From: Thalassospira alkalitolerans
GTDB lineage: Bacteria; Pseudomonadota; Alphaproteobacteria; Rhodospirillales; Thalassospiraceae
NCBI RefSeq assembly: GCF_002115745.1
Contig: NZ_JFKB01000015.1
Coordinates: 17,498 to 81,497 of the forward strand
DNA: 64,000 bases
Reading direction: 5' to 3'
In this document: positions 1 through 7,961 of the stretch, piece after piece
Numbering within the stretch: position 1 is the stretch's first letter
How the letters are laid out: the number at the start of each line of letters is the position of its first letter
Program-made: the position numbers and the translations under genes
Notes under the pieces: generated by a model
Told to the model about the DNA's origin: nothing
The model's input: the letters and a program-made list of their open reading frames with translations, nothing else
Database searches by the model: none

Positions 1-116
1 GCCGTGGAAACCTTGGCCGGGTCGCGCAAAGTCCGTGAAACGGTGATCGTGCTGACCTCCGCCTTTTTGGCAACATCGGCGATGGTCGGGCGCCCGGCCC
101 CTTTGCGTTTTCTCAT
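1..116 (-). CDS. LacI/GntR-family transcriptional regulator, N-terminal part (cut by window edge)
   Basis: Only the first 38 codons lie in the window, read leftwards from ATG at 116. They begin MRKRKGAGRPTIADVAKKAE, the typical start of a LacI-family DNA-binding domain: a basic tail, then a helix-turn-helix with VSTITVSRTLRDP as recognition and hinge region. The gene is divergent from gluconokinase, and two palindromic operators lie between them. By analogy with GntR/IdnR of enteric bacteria it probably represses the gluconate uptake genes and perhaps itself. The ligand-binding domain is outside the window, so the effector cannot be judged. An alternative ATG at 130 meets a stop after five codons and is rejected. 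Confidence 0.85.
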   Translation of the reverse strand, partial: MRKRKGAGRPTIADVAKKAEVSTITVSRTLRDPAKVST

Positions 117-183
117 GTGCTCTTTCTCATGTGATCTTCTCTCTTATCCGCGATCCGATGGCCAGACAATATCTGTTGACTCG

Positions 184-216
184 ATGTTAGCGCTAACATT
201 ATGTTGGCGCTAACAT
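184..216. promoter_or_regulatory. Tandem LacI-type operators between the regulator and gluconokinase
   Basis: Two 16-bp palindromes stand one base apart: ATGTTAGCGCTAACAT (184-199, perfect) and ATGTTGGCGCTAACAT (201-216, one mismatch). The form is very close to the GntR operator of enteric bacteria (ATGTTACCGGTAACAT), with the central CG typical of LacI-family sites. They lie in the divergent intergenic region of a LacI-type regulator and gntK, so repression relieved by gluconate or a derivative is the natural reading. Confidence 0.8.
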
Positions 217-257
217 ATAAAAACGGGCATGACCCGTGCAAAAAAGCCGAAAATAAA

Positions 258-842
258 GTGGCGGGAGGATCAGCCATCAAAGCCGAATTTGTCATCGTGA
301 TGGGTGTCAGCGGATCGGGAAAGACCGGGGTCGCAAAGCGTCTTGCCATGCAAGGCAATGACGTCTGGCTTGATGCTGATGATTATCATCCTGTGCAAAA
401 TATTGAAAATATGCGCAATGGCGTGCCGCTAAATGATGAAATGCGCTGGCCCTGGCTTGCGGCATTAAGCGAGGCCGCCATTGATGCCGCCGACAAGATT
501 GATCCAGAACCTGTTTCCGAACGCGACACAGCCCGCATTTTCATTGCCTGTTCCGCATTAAAACGCCGTTATCGCGATTTCCTGCGCAACTGCCTGGATC
601 CTGTAATCTTTGTTTTTCTGGACGGTTCACGTGATGTGATCGGTTCCCGGCTGGACCGCCGGACTGGTCATTTCATGCCGCCCGGATTGCTTGACAGTCA
701 GTTGGCCGATCTCGAACCGCTGGGGCCGGACGAGACAAGCGTGACTGTTTCCATCGATGCCCCGATTGAAACCGTGGTTTCAACCGTTGCTGCCCGTCTG
801 GCAGAACGCGAAACCGACAAGTCCTTAAACCAAAACACATAA
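258..842 (+). CDS. gntK: Gluconokinase (thermoresistant, GntK type)
   Basis: Phosphorylates D-gluconate to 6-phosphogluconate with ATP in the cytoplasm, feeding the Entner-Doudoroff or pentose phosphate route. From GTG 258 it has 194 residues. The P-loop GVSGSGKT is at about residues 16-23, followed by the GntK substrate segment DADDYHPVQNIENM and the motifs NDEMRWPWL and CSALKRRYRDFLR. The start is unclear. ATG 201 lies inside the second operator, GTG 258 has a weak ribosome-binding site, and the best Shine-Dalgarno (GGGAGG, 263-268) precedes an in-frame ATC at 276. It lies directly upstream of the TRAP transporter genes, which suggests they import gluconate or a related sugar acid. Confidence 0.9.
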   Translation: MAGGSAIKAEFVIVMGVSGSGKTGVAKRLAMQGNDVWLDADDYHPVQNIENMRNGVPLNDEMRWPWLAALSEAAIDAADKIDPEPVSERDTARIFIACSALKRRYRDFLRNCLDPVIFVFLDGSRDVIGSRLDRRTGHFMPPGLLDSQLADLEPLGPDETSVTVSIDAPIETVVSTVAARLAERETDKSLNQNT

Positions 843-878
843 TATCACCGGAAAACCGGTATATCAGGGAGAAGACAA

Positions 879-1907
879 ATGACCATGACGTTCAAATCAC
901 TTGCCGGAGCAACCCTTGCTGCCAGCCTGATGATGGCGGCCCCGCTTGCCGCCAAAGCACAGGATTTCACCCTTAAAGTTCAATCAAGCGACGCTTCGGG
1001 CGTGCCGAATTTCGTGATCGAACAGGAATGGGCCGCACGCGTTGGCAAAATGTCAGGCGGGCGGATCGCAGTTGAAATGCTGCCGGTCAACTCGGTTGTT
1101 GAACATGCCGAAACCCAGGATGCGATTGCCGCCGGGATTATTGACGGCCATATCACCGACACCAGCTATTTCACCGGCAAAGACCCGGCATTTGGCCTGA
1201 TCGCCAATCCGGTTGGCGCATGGTCGGCACCCTCGGAAATGCTGCGTTTCGTCGAATATGGCGGCGGCAAGGAACTGATGAATGAAATGCTGGAACCCTA
1301 TGGCCTGCATTTCATCGGCGCAGTAACGCCGGGCCTTGAAGCCTTTGTCTCGTCTGTACCGCTTGACGGTGTTGCCGATCTTAAGGGCCTTAAAATGCGC
1401 GCACCAGAAGGCATGGTACAGGAAGTCTTTGCCGCCGCGGGTGCATCGCCGGTCAACATTCCGCAGTCCGAAGTGTTTACATCGCTTGATAAAAAAGTAA
1501 TCGATGCGGCGGATGCCACCGTGTTCTCGACCAATCAGGCCATGGGCCTGCATGATGTGGCCAAACATCCGGTCTATCCGGGGTTCCATTCCATGCCGAT
1601 GCTCGAAGTTTCGGTCAATAAAACCAAATGGGATTCCATGCCCGACGATCTGAAAGCCATTCTTGAGGTTTCGGTTCGTGATCTTGCACGCGACATGGAA
1701 GCACAGCTTGCGATGAAAGACATGGAAGCCGTTGCCAAGGCCCGTGCCGAAGGCGGCGTTACCATCCATAACTGGTCGGCCGAGGAACGGAATAAATTCC
1801 GTAAAATCGCCACAGGTCAGTGGGAAAAAGTCGCGGCACGTTCGGAAAATGCCCAGAAGGTTTATGACACCCTTGTCAAATACCTGACCGCACAGGGCAT
1901 GATCTAA
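879..1907 (+). CDS. dctP: TRAP transporter solute-binding subunit DctP
   Basis: Periplasmic substrate-binding protein of a tripartite ATP-independent transporter, 342 residues. A Sec signal peptide covers about residues 1-28 (AAPLAAKAQ before the cut). The DctP fold follows, with the conserved Arg at about residue 174 in LKMRAPEGM that binds the substrate carboxylate, and the N[I]PQSEVFTSL-type helix after it. AGGGAGAAGACAA gives a good ribosome-binding site before ATG 879. It lies 36 bases after gntK and before dctQ and dctM. The substrate is inferred, from gntK and the operators, to be gluconate or another sugar acid. Confidence 0.92.
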   Translation: MTMTFKSLAGATLAASLMMAAPLAAKAQDFTLKVQSSDASGVPNFVIEQEWAARVGKMSGGRIAVEMLPVNSVVEHAETQDAIAAGIIDGHITDTSYFTGKDPAFGLIANPVGAWSAPSEMLRFVEYGGGKELMNEMLEPYGLHFIGAVTPGLEAFVSSVPLDGVADLKGLKMRAPEGMVQEVFAAAGASPVNIPQSEVFTSLDKKVIDAADATVFSTNQAMGLHDVAKHPVYPGFHSMPMLEVSVNKTKWDSMPDDLKAILEVSVRDLARDMEAQLAMKDMEAVAKARAEGGVTIHNWSAEERNKFRKIATGQWEKVAARSENAQKVYDTLVKYLTAQGMI

Positions 1908-2047
1908 GCCAGTCCAAACCGATTGCCGGCGGTGCCCGCAAGGCCCGCCGGAACGATCCAATGCAATCCGGCCGGCCCGATATAAGAGACGATATCGGGT
2001 CATGCGGTCCTCCCCGTTGCCGGATTGTATTCTTTGTCGCGACAAGG

Positions 2048-2677
2048 ATGCGAAAAATGGCCCCGAGCGCAGAAAAACCGGCGCATAACGAAATCCCCCC
2101 AGCCCTGGAACCCAATGGAAAACCCGCCGCAATCCCCGCGGTTTCCGGCCTGTTGGGCCGGGTTATCGACAAGATCAGCACGATTTTCGCGCTGGGTTTC
2201 CTGTTGGCGATGGGCATTCTGATTTTCGAGATTTTCATGCGTCATGTTTTCAATCGCCCGACGCTTTGGGCGCATGAAACCACGACTTTTTTATCGGCGA
2301 TCGGCTTTGTTTTTGCCGGGCTTTACTGCGCATCGCAGGATAAACACATCCGGGTTGTCATCATCTATGACATTGCCGGGCCAAAGTTTCGTCGCGCGCT
2401 TGATATCGGCATTTCAATTGTCTGTGCCGTGTCATCGGGCTTTTTTGCCTGGGCGGCATGGCTGATGGTCAAACGCGCTGCGTTCAAACCCGATGGCAGC
2501 ATCCATCTGGAAACCACCGGCAGTGCCTTTAATGCACCCTATCCGGGGTTGCTAAAGATCTTTTTATTGCTGGTTTTGATCGCATTAACGGCCCAATTCA
2601 TCGTTCTGGCGGTCAATTATGCACGTACAAAACAAGATTATGTACGTACAAAATCCGATGCTCAGCCCGGATCATGA
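2048..2677 (+). CDS. dctQ: TRAP transporter small membrane subunit DctQ
   Basis: Small integral membrane subunit of the TRAP transporter, about 209 residues from ATG 2048, with four predicted membrane segments. The DctQ signature is clear: MRHVFNRPTLWAHE followed by a helix and YCASQDKHIRVVIIYD. The N-terminal extension of about 40 residues (Pro/Ala-rich) is longer than in most family members. ATG 2057 is an alternative start, and the frame is open upstream to 1961. The last codons contain a near-perfect heptapeptide repeat, YARTKQD/YVRTKSD. A gap of 117 bases with no recognisable gene separates it from dctM. Confidence 0.88.
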   Translation: MRKMAPSAEKPAHNEIPPALEPNGKPAAIPAVSGLLGRVIDKISTIFALGFLLAMGILIFEIFMRHVFNRPTLWAHETTTFLSAIGFVFAGLYCASQDKHIRVVIIYDIAGPKFRRALDIGISIVCAVSSGFFAWAAWLMVKRAAFKPDGSIHLETTGSAFNAPYPGLLKIFLLLVLIALTAQFIVLAVNYARTKQDYVRTKSDAQPGS

Positions 2678-2794
2678 ACCGATTGATCATGCAGCCCGAA
2701 AATGAAATTAATCATACAATATTACTTATTGTTTTTGATGTATCGCCCTGCCCATGCAAAGACACATGCGCAAGACGCGACAGGATAAATCCCG

Positions 2795-4102
2795 ATGTTT
2801 GATTTGCAATCCCTTGGCATTGAATACGGCACGCTTGCGATGTTCGTGCTGCTGCTTGGTTTCTTGATGACCGGCATGCCACTGGCCTTCGTGACGCTGC
2901 TGATTGCGCTGTTATTCACCCTTGGCTGGTTCGGGCCGATGGCGGTGCCGTTGATCACCAGCCGGGTCTATTCGTTTGTGTCGTCCTTTGTCTTTGTTTC
3001 CGTGCCGATGTTCGTGATGATGGCGGCCATTCTGGATCGATCAGGCATTGCCAAGGATTTGTTCGAAGCCATGCGCCTGTTTGGCGGGCGGCTTAAGGGC
3101 GGGGTAGCGGTTCAGACGATCTTTGTTGCCGTGATCCTTGCCGCCATGAGCGGCATCATCGGCGGCGAGATTGTCTTGCTTGGCCTGCTGGCCCTGCCGC
3201 AGATGTTGCGCCAAGGCTATGACAAGAACCTGGCGATCGGGGTTGTCTGTGCCGGTGGGTCGCTGGGGACCATGGTGCCGCCCTCGATTGTTTTGATCAT
3301 TTACGGCCTGACCGCCAATGTATCGATTGGTGACCTGTTCACATCGTCCTTTGTGCCGGGGCTTATGCTTGCCGGGTTCTATGTTGCCTATGTGCTGTTC
3401 CGGTCGTATACGGGCGACAATATTGCCCCGCCGCCACGCACCGAAAAAATCCCCCGCGCGGAAAAAATCCGCCTGCTGAAGGGCCTTTTCCTGCCGATCC
3501 TTGTGGTGATCTGCGTGCTGGGGTCGATCTATGGCGGGATTGCCTCGGTGACGGAGGCATCAGCGGTTGGCGTGGCCGGGGTGATTGCCTCGACCGCCCT
3601 TCGGCGCGAATTTTCGCTGTCGATGTTAAAAGCCGCCTCGCTTCAAACCCTTTCAACATGCGGCATGATTGTCTGGATCGGCATCGGCGCATCGGCCTTG
3701 GTCGGGGTGTTTAACCTGATGGGCGGGATCAAATTTGTATCCGCCCTGATCACCGGCATTTCGGACGACCCGACGATCATCATCCTGTTTATGATGCTGA
3801 TTCTGTTCGTGCTGGGCATGTTCCTTGATTGGGTCGGCATCGCGCTTTTGACCATGCCGATCTTTGTGCCGATCATCAAACAGCTTGGCTATGACCCGGT
3901 GTGGTTCGGGGTGCTGTTTGCGATGAATATGCAGGTCAGCTTCCTGTCGCCGCCGTTTGGCCCGGCCGCGTTTTACCTTAAATCCGTGGCCCCGCCCGAC
4001 ATCACGCTGGGCGATATTTTCAAGGCACTGGTGCCGTTTATTTGTTTACAGGTTCTGGCCGTTGCGATCCTGATCATCTTCCCGGGGATTACCGGGCGAT
4101 AG
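2795..4102 (+). CDS. dctM: TRAP transporter large membrane subunit DctM
   Basis: Large permease subunit, 435 residues, hydrophobic throughout with about 12 membrane segments, as expected for the ion-transporter superfamily fold. Family hallmarks include ILDRSGIAKDLFEAM, GGSLGTMVPPSIVLIIYG and the C-terminal SPPFGPAAFYLK. It couples Na+ flow to uptake of the ligand delivered by DctP, forming the membrane complex with DctQ. AGGA lies ten bases before ATG 2795. It ends the gntK-dctPQM unit and is followed by a strong terminator. Confidence 0.93.
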   Translation: MFDLQSLGIEYGTLAMFVLLLGFLMTGMPLAFVTLLIALLFTLGWFGPMAVPLITSRVYSFVSSFVFVSVPMFVMMAAILDRSGIAKDLFEAMRLFGGRLKGGVAVQTIFVAVILAAMSGIIGGEIVLLGLLALPQMLRQGYDKNLAIGVVCAGGSLGTMVPPSIVLIIYGLTANVSIGDLFTSSFVPGLMLAGFYVAYVLFRSYTGDNIAPPPRTEKIPRAEKIRLLKGLFLPILVVICVLGSIYGGIASVTEASAVGVAGVIASTALRREFSLSMLKAASLQTLSTCGMIVWIGIGASALVGVFNLMGGIKFVSALITGISDDPTIIILFMMLILFVLGMFLDWVGIALLTMPIFVPIIKQLGYDPVWFGVLFAMNMQVSFLSPPFGPAAFYLKSVAPPDITLGDIFKALVPFICLQVLAVAILIIFPGITGR

Positions 4103-4129
4103 GATGATTTGATCCGATAAAGAACCGAC

Positions 4130-4160
4130 AAAGGGGAAGCTGTTCTGGCTTCCCCTTTGT
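4130..4160. terminator. Rho-independent terminator after dctM
   Basis: An 11-bp perfect stem (AAAGGGGAAGC / GCTTCCCCTTT) with a 7-base loop begins 27 bases after the dctM stop. The run of T in the right arm serves the plus strand and the run of A serves the minus strand, so it may also terminate the convergent acdS gene. Confidence 0.8.
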
Positions 4161-4200
4161 GATTATCGGGCCACCTGCCCCGTCATCATGGGGGATATGG

Positions 4201-4225
4201 ATTCCCGCCTGCGCGGGAATGACGG
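4201..4225. repeat. Short palindromic intergenic repeat (ATTCCCGC...GCGGGAATGAC type)
   Basis: ATTCCCGCCTGCGCGGGAAT is an imperfect palindrome followed by GACGG. A second copy with a different loop is at 11234-11256. Both are in intergenic DNA at 3' ends of genes. This family of REP-like palindromes is common in proteobacterial genomes; its protein-like shadow translation (FPRRRES) is frequently seen. Confidence 0.7.
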
Positions 4226-4250
4226 TCCGATGCAGGTTTCAGCGGATACA

Positions 4251-5267
4251 TCAGCCGTTGCGATAAAGGTAGCTATAGGCGTTGATCGCTGGAACGCCGC
4301 CCAAATGGGCGTAAAGCACGCGCGATCCTTTGGGGAAATAGCCCTTGCGCACAAGGTCGATCATGCCCTGCATGGATTTGCCCTCGTAAACCGGGTCGGT
4401 CATCATGCCTTCAAGGCGGCCGCACAGGCGGATGGCCTCGTTGGTTTCGTCCGATGGCACGCCATACAGCGGATAGGCGTAATCCTCGATCAGGGTGATA
4501 TCACGGTCTGAAATGCCGCGTTCAAGCTCGACCAGATCGGCGGTTTTTTGGGCGATTTCCAAAACCTGTGCGCGGGTTTGATCGGGTGTGGCAGAGGCAT
4601 CAATCCCGACCACTTTATCCGCCCGGCCATCTTCGGCAAAGCCAACCACCATCCCGGCATGGGTCGATCCGGTAACGGTGCAGACCACGACATAATCGAA
4701 CTTAAAGCCAAGCTCGGCCTCTTGCGCACGGACTTCCTCGGCAAAGCCGACAAAGCCCAGCCCGCCATATTTATGCACCGATGCCCCGGCCGGGATCGGG
4801 TATGGCACGCCGCCCTTGGCCTTCACATCGGCCAAGGCGGCTTCCCAGCTTTCGCGAATGCCGATATCAAAGCCTTCATCGACCAATTCGATCTCCGCCC
4901 CCATGACGCGGCTCATCAATATGTTGCCAACCCGGTCATAGACCGCATCGTTAAACGGCACCCAGCTTTCCTGTACCAAACGACATTTCATGCCGATCTT
5001 GGCCGCAATGGCGGCAACTTGGCGGGTGTGATTTGATTGCACACCACCGATGGTGACAAGCGTATCGGCCCCGGATTTGATCGCATCGGGGATGATATAT
5101 TCCATCTTGCGGACTTTGTTGCCGCCGAACGCGAGGCCCGAATTGCAATCCTCGCGCTTGGCATAAAGTTCGACATCGCCGCCGAGATGGGCGGACAGAC
5201 GTGGCAAAGTTTCAATCGGGGTCGGGCCAAAGGTCAGTTTGTATTTTTCAAATTTATCCAGGCGCAT
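4251..5267 (-). CDS. acdS: 1-aminocyclopropane-1-carboxylate deaminase
   Basis: PLP enzyme that opens the cyclopropane ring of ACC to 2-oxobutyrate and ammonia. Read from the ATG at 5267 ([10 protein letters not shown]) it is 338 residues, the standard AcdS length. The PLP lysine is K51 (GGNKVRKM), and S78 and Y294 are in place. The two residues that separate true ACC deaminases from D-cysteine desulfhydrase homologues are both present: E295 (DPVYEGKS) and L322 (AHLGG). The frame is open about 85 codons further upstream, but that would run into the divergent regulator. The divergent Lrp-type gene supports AcdR-controlled expression. Confidence 0.95.
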   Translation of the reverse strand: MRLDKFEKYKLTFGPTPIETLPRLSAHLGGDVELYAKREDCNSGLAFGGNKVRKMEYIIPDAIKSGADTLVTIGGVQSNHTRQVAAIAAKIGMKCRLVQESWVPFNDAVYDRVGNILMSRVMGAEIELVDEGFDIGIRESWEAALADVKAKGGVPYPIPAGASVHKYGGLGFVGFAEEVRAQEAELGFKFDYVVVCTVTGSTHAGMVVGFAEDGRADKVVGIDASATPDQTRAQVLEIAQKTADLVELERGISDRDITLIEDYAYPLYGVPSDETNEAIRLCGRLEGMMTDPVYEGKSMQGMIDLVRKGYFPKGSRVLYAHLGGVPAINAYSYLYRNG

Positions 5268-5445
5268 CGCGCACTCCCTGATTTGCAGATCGACGGTTGA
5301 GGTCAATGAGAACAGGAAAAATGCTAGCGTTATTGGCGTGAAAGGTGTGCTCGAACTTAAGGCCAATTTTTCGCCTAATGCTTTCACCGCACGCCAAAAT
5401 GTGCCTAGAATTTCGTAAACAATCAAAATTCCGGAAGGTTCTTTC

Positions 5446-5964
5446 ATGACGCAGCCCGCAAACCCGACGAACACCGCCGCCACGGCCCAAGCCAACGCCA
5501 CCGCCCACACCATCGACCGCATTGATCAAAAGATTTTGCGCCTGTTGCAAAGCGATGGCCGGATGGGCAATGCCGATATTGCCAAACGGGTTAATGTCAG
5601 CCCGGCGACCTGCCACCGGCGGATGCAACGCTTGTTCGAAGACGGTTATATCACATCCATCCGCGCCCAGATCGCGCCGGACAAGGTCGACCGCGGGGCG
5701 CTGGTGATGGTGGGTGTGGTGCTGGACAGATCAACGCCCGACAGCTTCGCCGCATTTGAAACCGCGTGTGGCAAGCTGCCCTTTATCCTTGATTGCCATC
5801 TGGTGGCGGGGGATTTCGATTACTTCCTGAAAATCCGGGTCCGCGATATGGCGGATTTCAACCATTTGCATGGCGATCAACTGATTGCGCTGCCCGGTGT
5901 GCGGCAAACGCGGACGTTTTTTGTGATGAAAGAGGTTGTCGATAATGCGCCGTTGGCGTTTTGA
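5446..5964 (+). CDS. acdR: Lrp/AsnC-family regulator, probable AcdR
   Basis: 172 residues. After an unusual Ala/Thr/Asn-rich N-terminal tail of about 22 residues comes a winged helix-turn-helix ([20 protein letters not shown], then [14 protein letters not shown]). A RAM ligand-binding domain follows ([24 protein letters not shown]). GGAAGG lies eight bases before ATG 5446. It is divergent from acdS with a 178-bp shared promoter region, the arrangement known for AcdR, which activates acdS in response to ACC. Assignment as AcdR rather than another Lrp member rests on this context. Confidence 0.88.
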   Translation: MTQPANPTNTAATAQANATAHTIDRIDQKILRLLQSDGRMGNADIAKRVNVSPATCHRRMQRLFEDGYITSIRAQIAPDKVDRGALVMVGVVLDRSTPDSFAAFETACGKLPFILDCHLVAGDFDYFLKIRVRDMADFNHLHGDQLIALPGVRQTRTFFVMKEVVDNAPLAF

Positions 5965-5991
5965 GCCTCATCAACGATACGAGAATCTCTT

Positions 5992-7293
5992 TTACGCAGC
6001 GCCCCAACCGAGCCCCTGCAATTCTTCAGAGGTATCGTAAAACGCATACTCATTCAGGAACATTCTTGCCTTAAGAAGGTTAGCGTCAATTTCAGATAAT
6101 GAGGCCTCCGTACATACAGCATCCCAGCTTGCCTTGATGGTCATAATCTGATGTTTGACAATCGCAATGGCATCATCCTTGGATAGCATAAAATTCCCGG
6201 CCGCTTGCAGGCACACCGATATCTTGCTGGCATTTTCATCCCCGACAATTTTCATCGCCTGACTGGCCTCTTGGCCAACACGGTTCTGCGGGCAGATGTC
6301 ATAGGCTGGGGTAAGCGTCAGGGCCTTACCATCCCAGAAGGCCGCATGATTGCGTGCATGGTCATCCGTGTTGCCACACAAGATGTTGAACACAAGCCGG
6401 TTAAACAGCTCGCGCAGTGTTTCCCTTGGTGACGTGAAGCGGTGCCGGATTTGATGCGTCAGGTCTTCGTAGCTGGCGTAGCGGGCCATCATTTCATCAA
6501 GTTCAAAAATTGTAAGTGCAGAAACCTGTGCCTTGCGCAGCCACCCGGCATCGGTTTTCACCCGGTCGAAGCGTTCAACAAGAAGGACATCTTTGCCCAT
6601 TGTTTTTACCAGCCGAACCGGCGCGACATTGATACCAACCAAGGCCGCAAGCCGCATGGCAACGCATTCGCTTTTGACGACATTATAGGTGTCAGTCGAG
6701 GATGAGAACTTGGCGATCATCATTTGCCCGTCATCCTCAATTGCGGCTTTCGGCCGAGCGCCGCCCAGCGACGTGCCATGCAGCAATGCCCGTTCAAGAT
6801 CCGGGGAAAGTGCAAGCCCCTGGTCCACCATGTCAGCCGCATTGAGCAACTCACCCAGTGACGTCGATTGCGCTTGGCGTGCAACATAAGTTGTTGGAGA
6901 GGCTTGGAAATCGAGTGCGCCAATGCGGTTTGAACCCGACATCAGCATATATGCAAACTCGTCCAGGGTGTCGACGTCCGCAACCTGCCCGGTCTTGCCA
7001 TAAACCTGATTGAGGATGACGCGACGCCCCCACGCATCCGGTGCGCCATCGCGCAGGCATCCCGCCATGAACAGACGATCAAGAGGGTGTATATTTCCGG
7101 CCTTCAAGGGGAGTTCAGGTTCGTACAGAGGGAACGCGTCAGGCCGCTTCAAATAGGATTGACCATAGTTAAAATCGTAACGACCATTCCCCTTGGTGAT
7201 TACGCCCGCAACGACCGGTTCCGTCTTGTCAGGAAGCCAAACCCAGACATAGGCTTGCTGAGGGGATGCGGGCACAGCATCAGAAATCATCAC
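5992..7293 (-). CDS. hipA: HipA-family serine/threonine kinase toxin
   Basis: 433 residues with HipA-N and HipA-C regions. The glycine-rich loop GTSLGGARPKA (about 173-183), the catalytic segment GNTDDHARNHAAF (about 307-319) and the metal-binding YDICP (D332) are all intact, so the kinase should be active. Known HipA proteins phosphorylate aminoacyl-tRNA synthetases and halt translation; the target of this family branch is not known. The gene overlaps hipB by 14 bases and is co-transcribed leftwards from the palindromic operator at 7624-7680. It converges with acdR across only 27 bases. Confidence 0.9.
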   Translation of the reverse strand: MMISDAVPASPQQAYVWVWLPDKTEPVVAGVITKGNGRYDFNYGQSYLKRPDAFPLYEPELPLKAGNIHPLDRLFMAGCLRDGAPDAWGRRVILNQVYGKTGQVADVDTLDEFAYMLMSGSNRIGALDFQASPTTYVARQAQSTSLGELLNAADMVDQGLALSPDLERALLHGTSLGGARPKAAIEDDGQMMIAKFSSSTDTYNVVKSECVAMRLAALVGINVAPVRLVKTMGKDVLLVERFDRVKTDAGWLRKAQVSALTIFELDEMMARYASYEDLTHQIRHRFTSPRETLRELFNRLVFNILCGNTDDHARNHAAFWDGKALTLTPAYDICPQNRVGQEASQAMKIVGDENASKISVCLQAAGNFMLSKDDAIAIVKHQIMTIKASWDAVCTEASLSEIDANLLKARMFLNEYAFYDTSEELQGLGWGAA

Positions 7294-7618
7294 TCACCCC
7301 TGCCGAGGATTTTCGGACAGATTGAGGCAAGAGAGACACCTTGTCACGCTCTGCACGGACATGGCGTGCGATGCCTTTGTCATCAAGTTCAAACAGACTG
7401 ACGCCGACCAATGCCGCCAACTCAAAAACAGAACCAATTGCGGTTCCGGCTTCGCCAGCCTCAGTCCTTTGGACAAGACCGCGCGATACACCGGCGCGCT
7501 CTGCCAGTTCGGCGATTGTCATCCCCTTCTCGACCCGTGCATTGTGAATGAGCATACCGATTAGCTTGACGGCATCCATTGCATATCGGGATATGGCCTT
7601 GCTTGATACTTTTGGCAT
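7280..7618 (-). CDS. hipB: HipB-like antitoxin, Xre-family DNA-binding protein
   Basis: 112 residues with one helix-turn-helix of Xre type in the first two thirds (GMTIAELAERAGVSRGLVQR, then FELAALVGVSLFEL). The C-terminal tail of about 35 residues (RHVRAERDKVSLLPQ...) is charged and could contact HipA. It is the first gene of the leftward hipBA operon and overlaps hipA by 14 bases. Like E. coli HipB it should neutralise HipA and repress the operon. The matching operator lies immediately upstream. Confidence 0.85.
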   Translation of the reverse strand: MPKVSSKAISRYAMDAVKLIGMLIHNARVEKGMTIAELAERAGVSRGLVQRTEAGEAGTAIGSVFELAALVGVSLFELDDKGIARHVRAERDKVSLLPQSVRKSSAGVSDDF

Positions 7619-7623
7619 GTTTA

Positions 7624-7680
7624 ATTTTGATCCATAAATAGATCACAATAATTTATTAAGATCTATTTATGGATCAAAAT
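7624..7680. promoter_or_regulatory. Large inverted-repeat operator upstream of hipBA
   Basis: Two perfect 21-bp arms (7624-7644 and 7660-7680) face each other across a 15-base AT-rich spacer, beginning just 5 bases upstream of hipB. Each arm contains GATCCATAAATAGATC or its complement, itself a rough dyad bounded by GATC. Two dyads 36 bases apart fit two HipB dimers, as in the multi-operator E. coli hip promoter. The arms match each other over their full length, which suggests strong selection or recent duplication. Confidence 0.75.
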
Positions 7681-7711
7681 CCCCAAACCGTCAAACAATT
7701 CAACCGCCCGC

Positions 7712-7771
7712 ATCGCACAGGACAAGATGGATCGCGGGAAGCTGGTGATGGTCGGCATGGCGCTGGACGCC
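7712..7771 (+). pseudogene. Fragment of an acdR-like Lrp-family gene
   Basis: Twenty codons read IAQDKMDRGKLVMVGMALDA, closely matching acdR residues around [19 protein letters not shown]. At DNA level about 46 of 57 positions agree with acdR 5671-5727. There is no helix-turn-helix part before it and no RAM domain after it: the match ends 26 bases before the motif at 7798. It is therefore a remnant of a diverged acdR paralogue, left at the edge of the acquired block. It shows that the boundary arose by a break inside such a gene. Confidence 0.75.
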
Positions 7772-7797
7772 CCGCACGTTGAATGGGGTCAGGCAAT

Positions 7798-7836
7798 AAA
7801 TAAATCCGTCCCCTTTTCTCACGTCCCCTTTTCTCA
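7798..7836 (+). repeat. Cassette-edge motif, copy 1 (left of the restriction-modification genes)
   Basis: AAATAAATCCGTCCCCTTTT (7798-7817) is followed by a second half-copy, CGTCCCCTTTTCTCA. It is preceded by GGGGTCAGG (7786-7792), which resembles the second motif family in this window. It lies between the acdR fragment and the methyltransferase gene. An inverted, slightly diverged partner is at 10025-10047. Confidence 0.7.
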
Positions 7837-7961
7837 ATTCAGAAAATCGCATCATTTTGCCTCTTGGAAATTTTCGACACAGCAACTCATTTCAAGATAT
7901 AATGTTCCAATTAAGAACGTATCCACATCACCGTATTCTGATTGCATTAGGTTAGAGCTAA

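Noticed and set aside
1053..2132. A long open frame on the minus strand opposite dctP
   Set aside because: It is the antisense shadow of dctP and dctQ, with no domain and a Gly/Arg/His-rich composition typical of such shadows.
7461..7646. Small frames around the hipB start and operator
   Set aside because: They overlap hipB on the wrong frame and read through the operator.
7624..7680. Considered as a Rho-independent terminator
   Set aside because: The arms are AT-rich, there is no flanking gene end, and the position right before hipB fits an operator.
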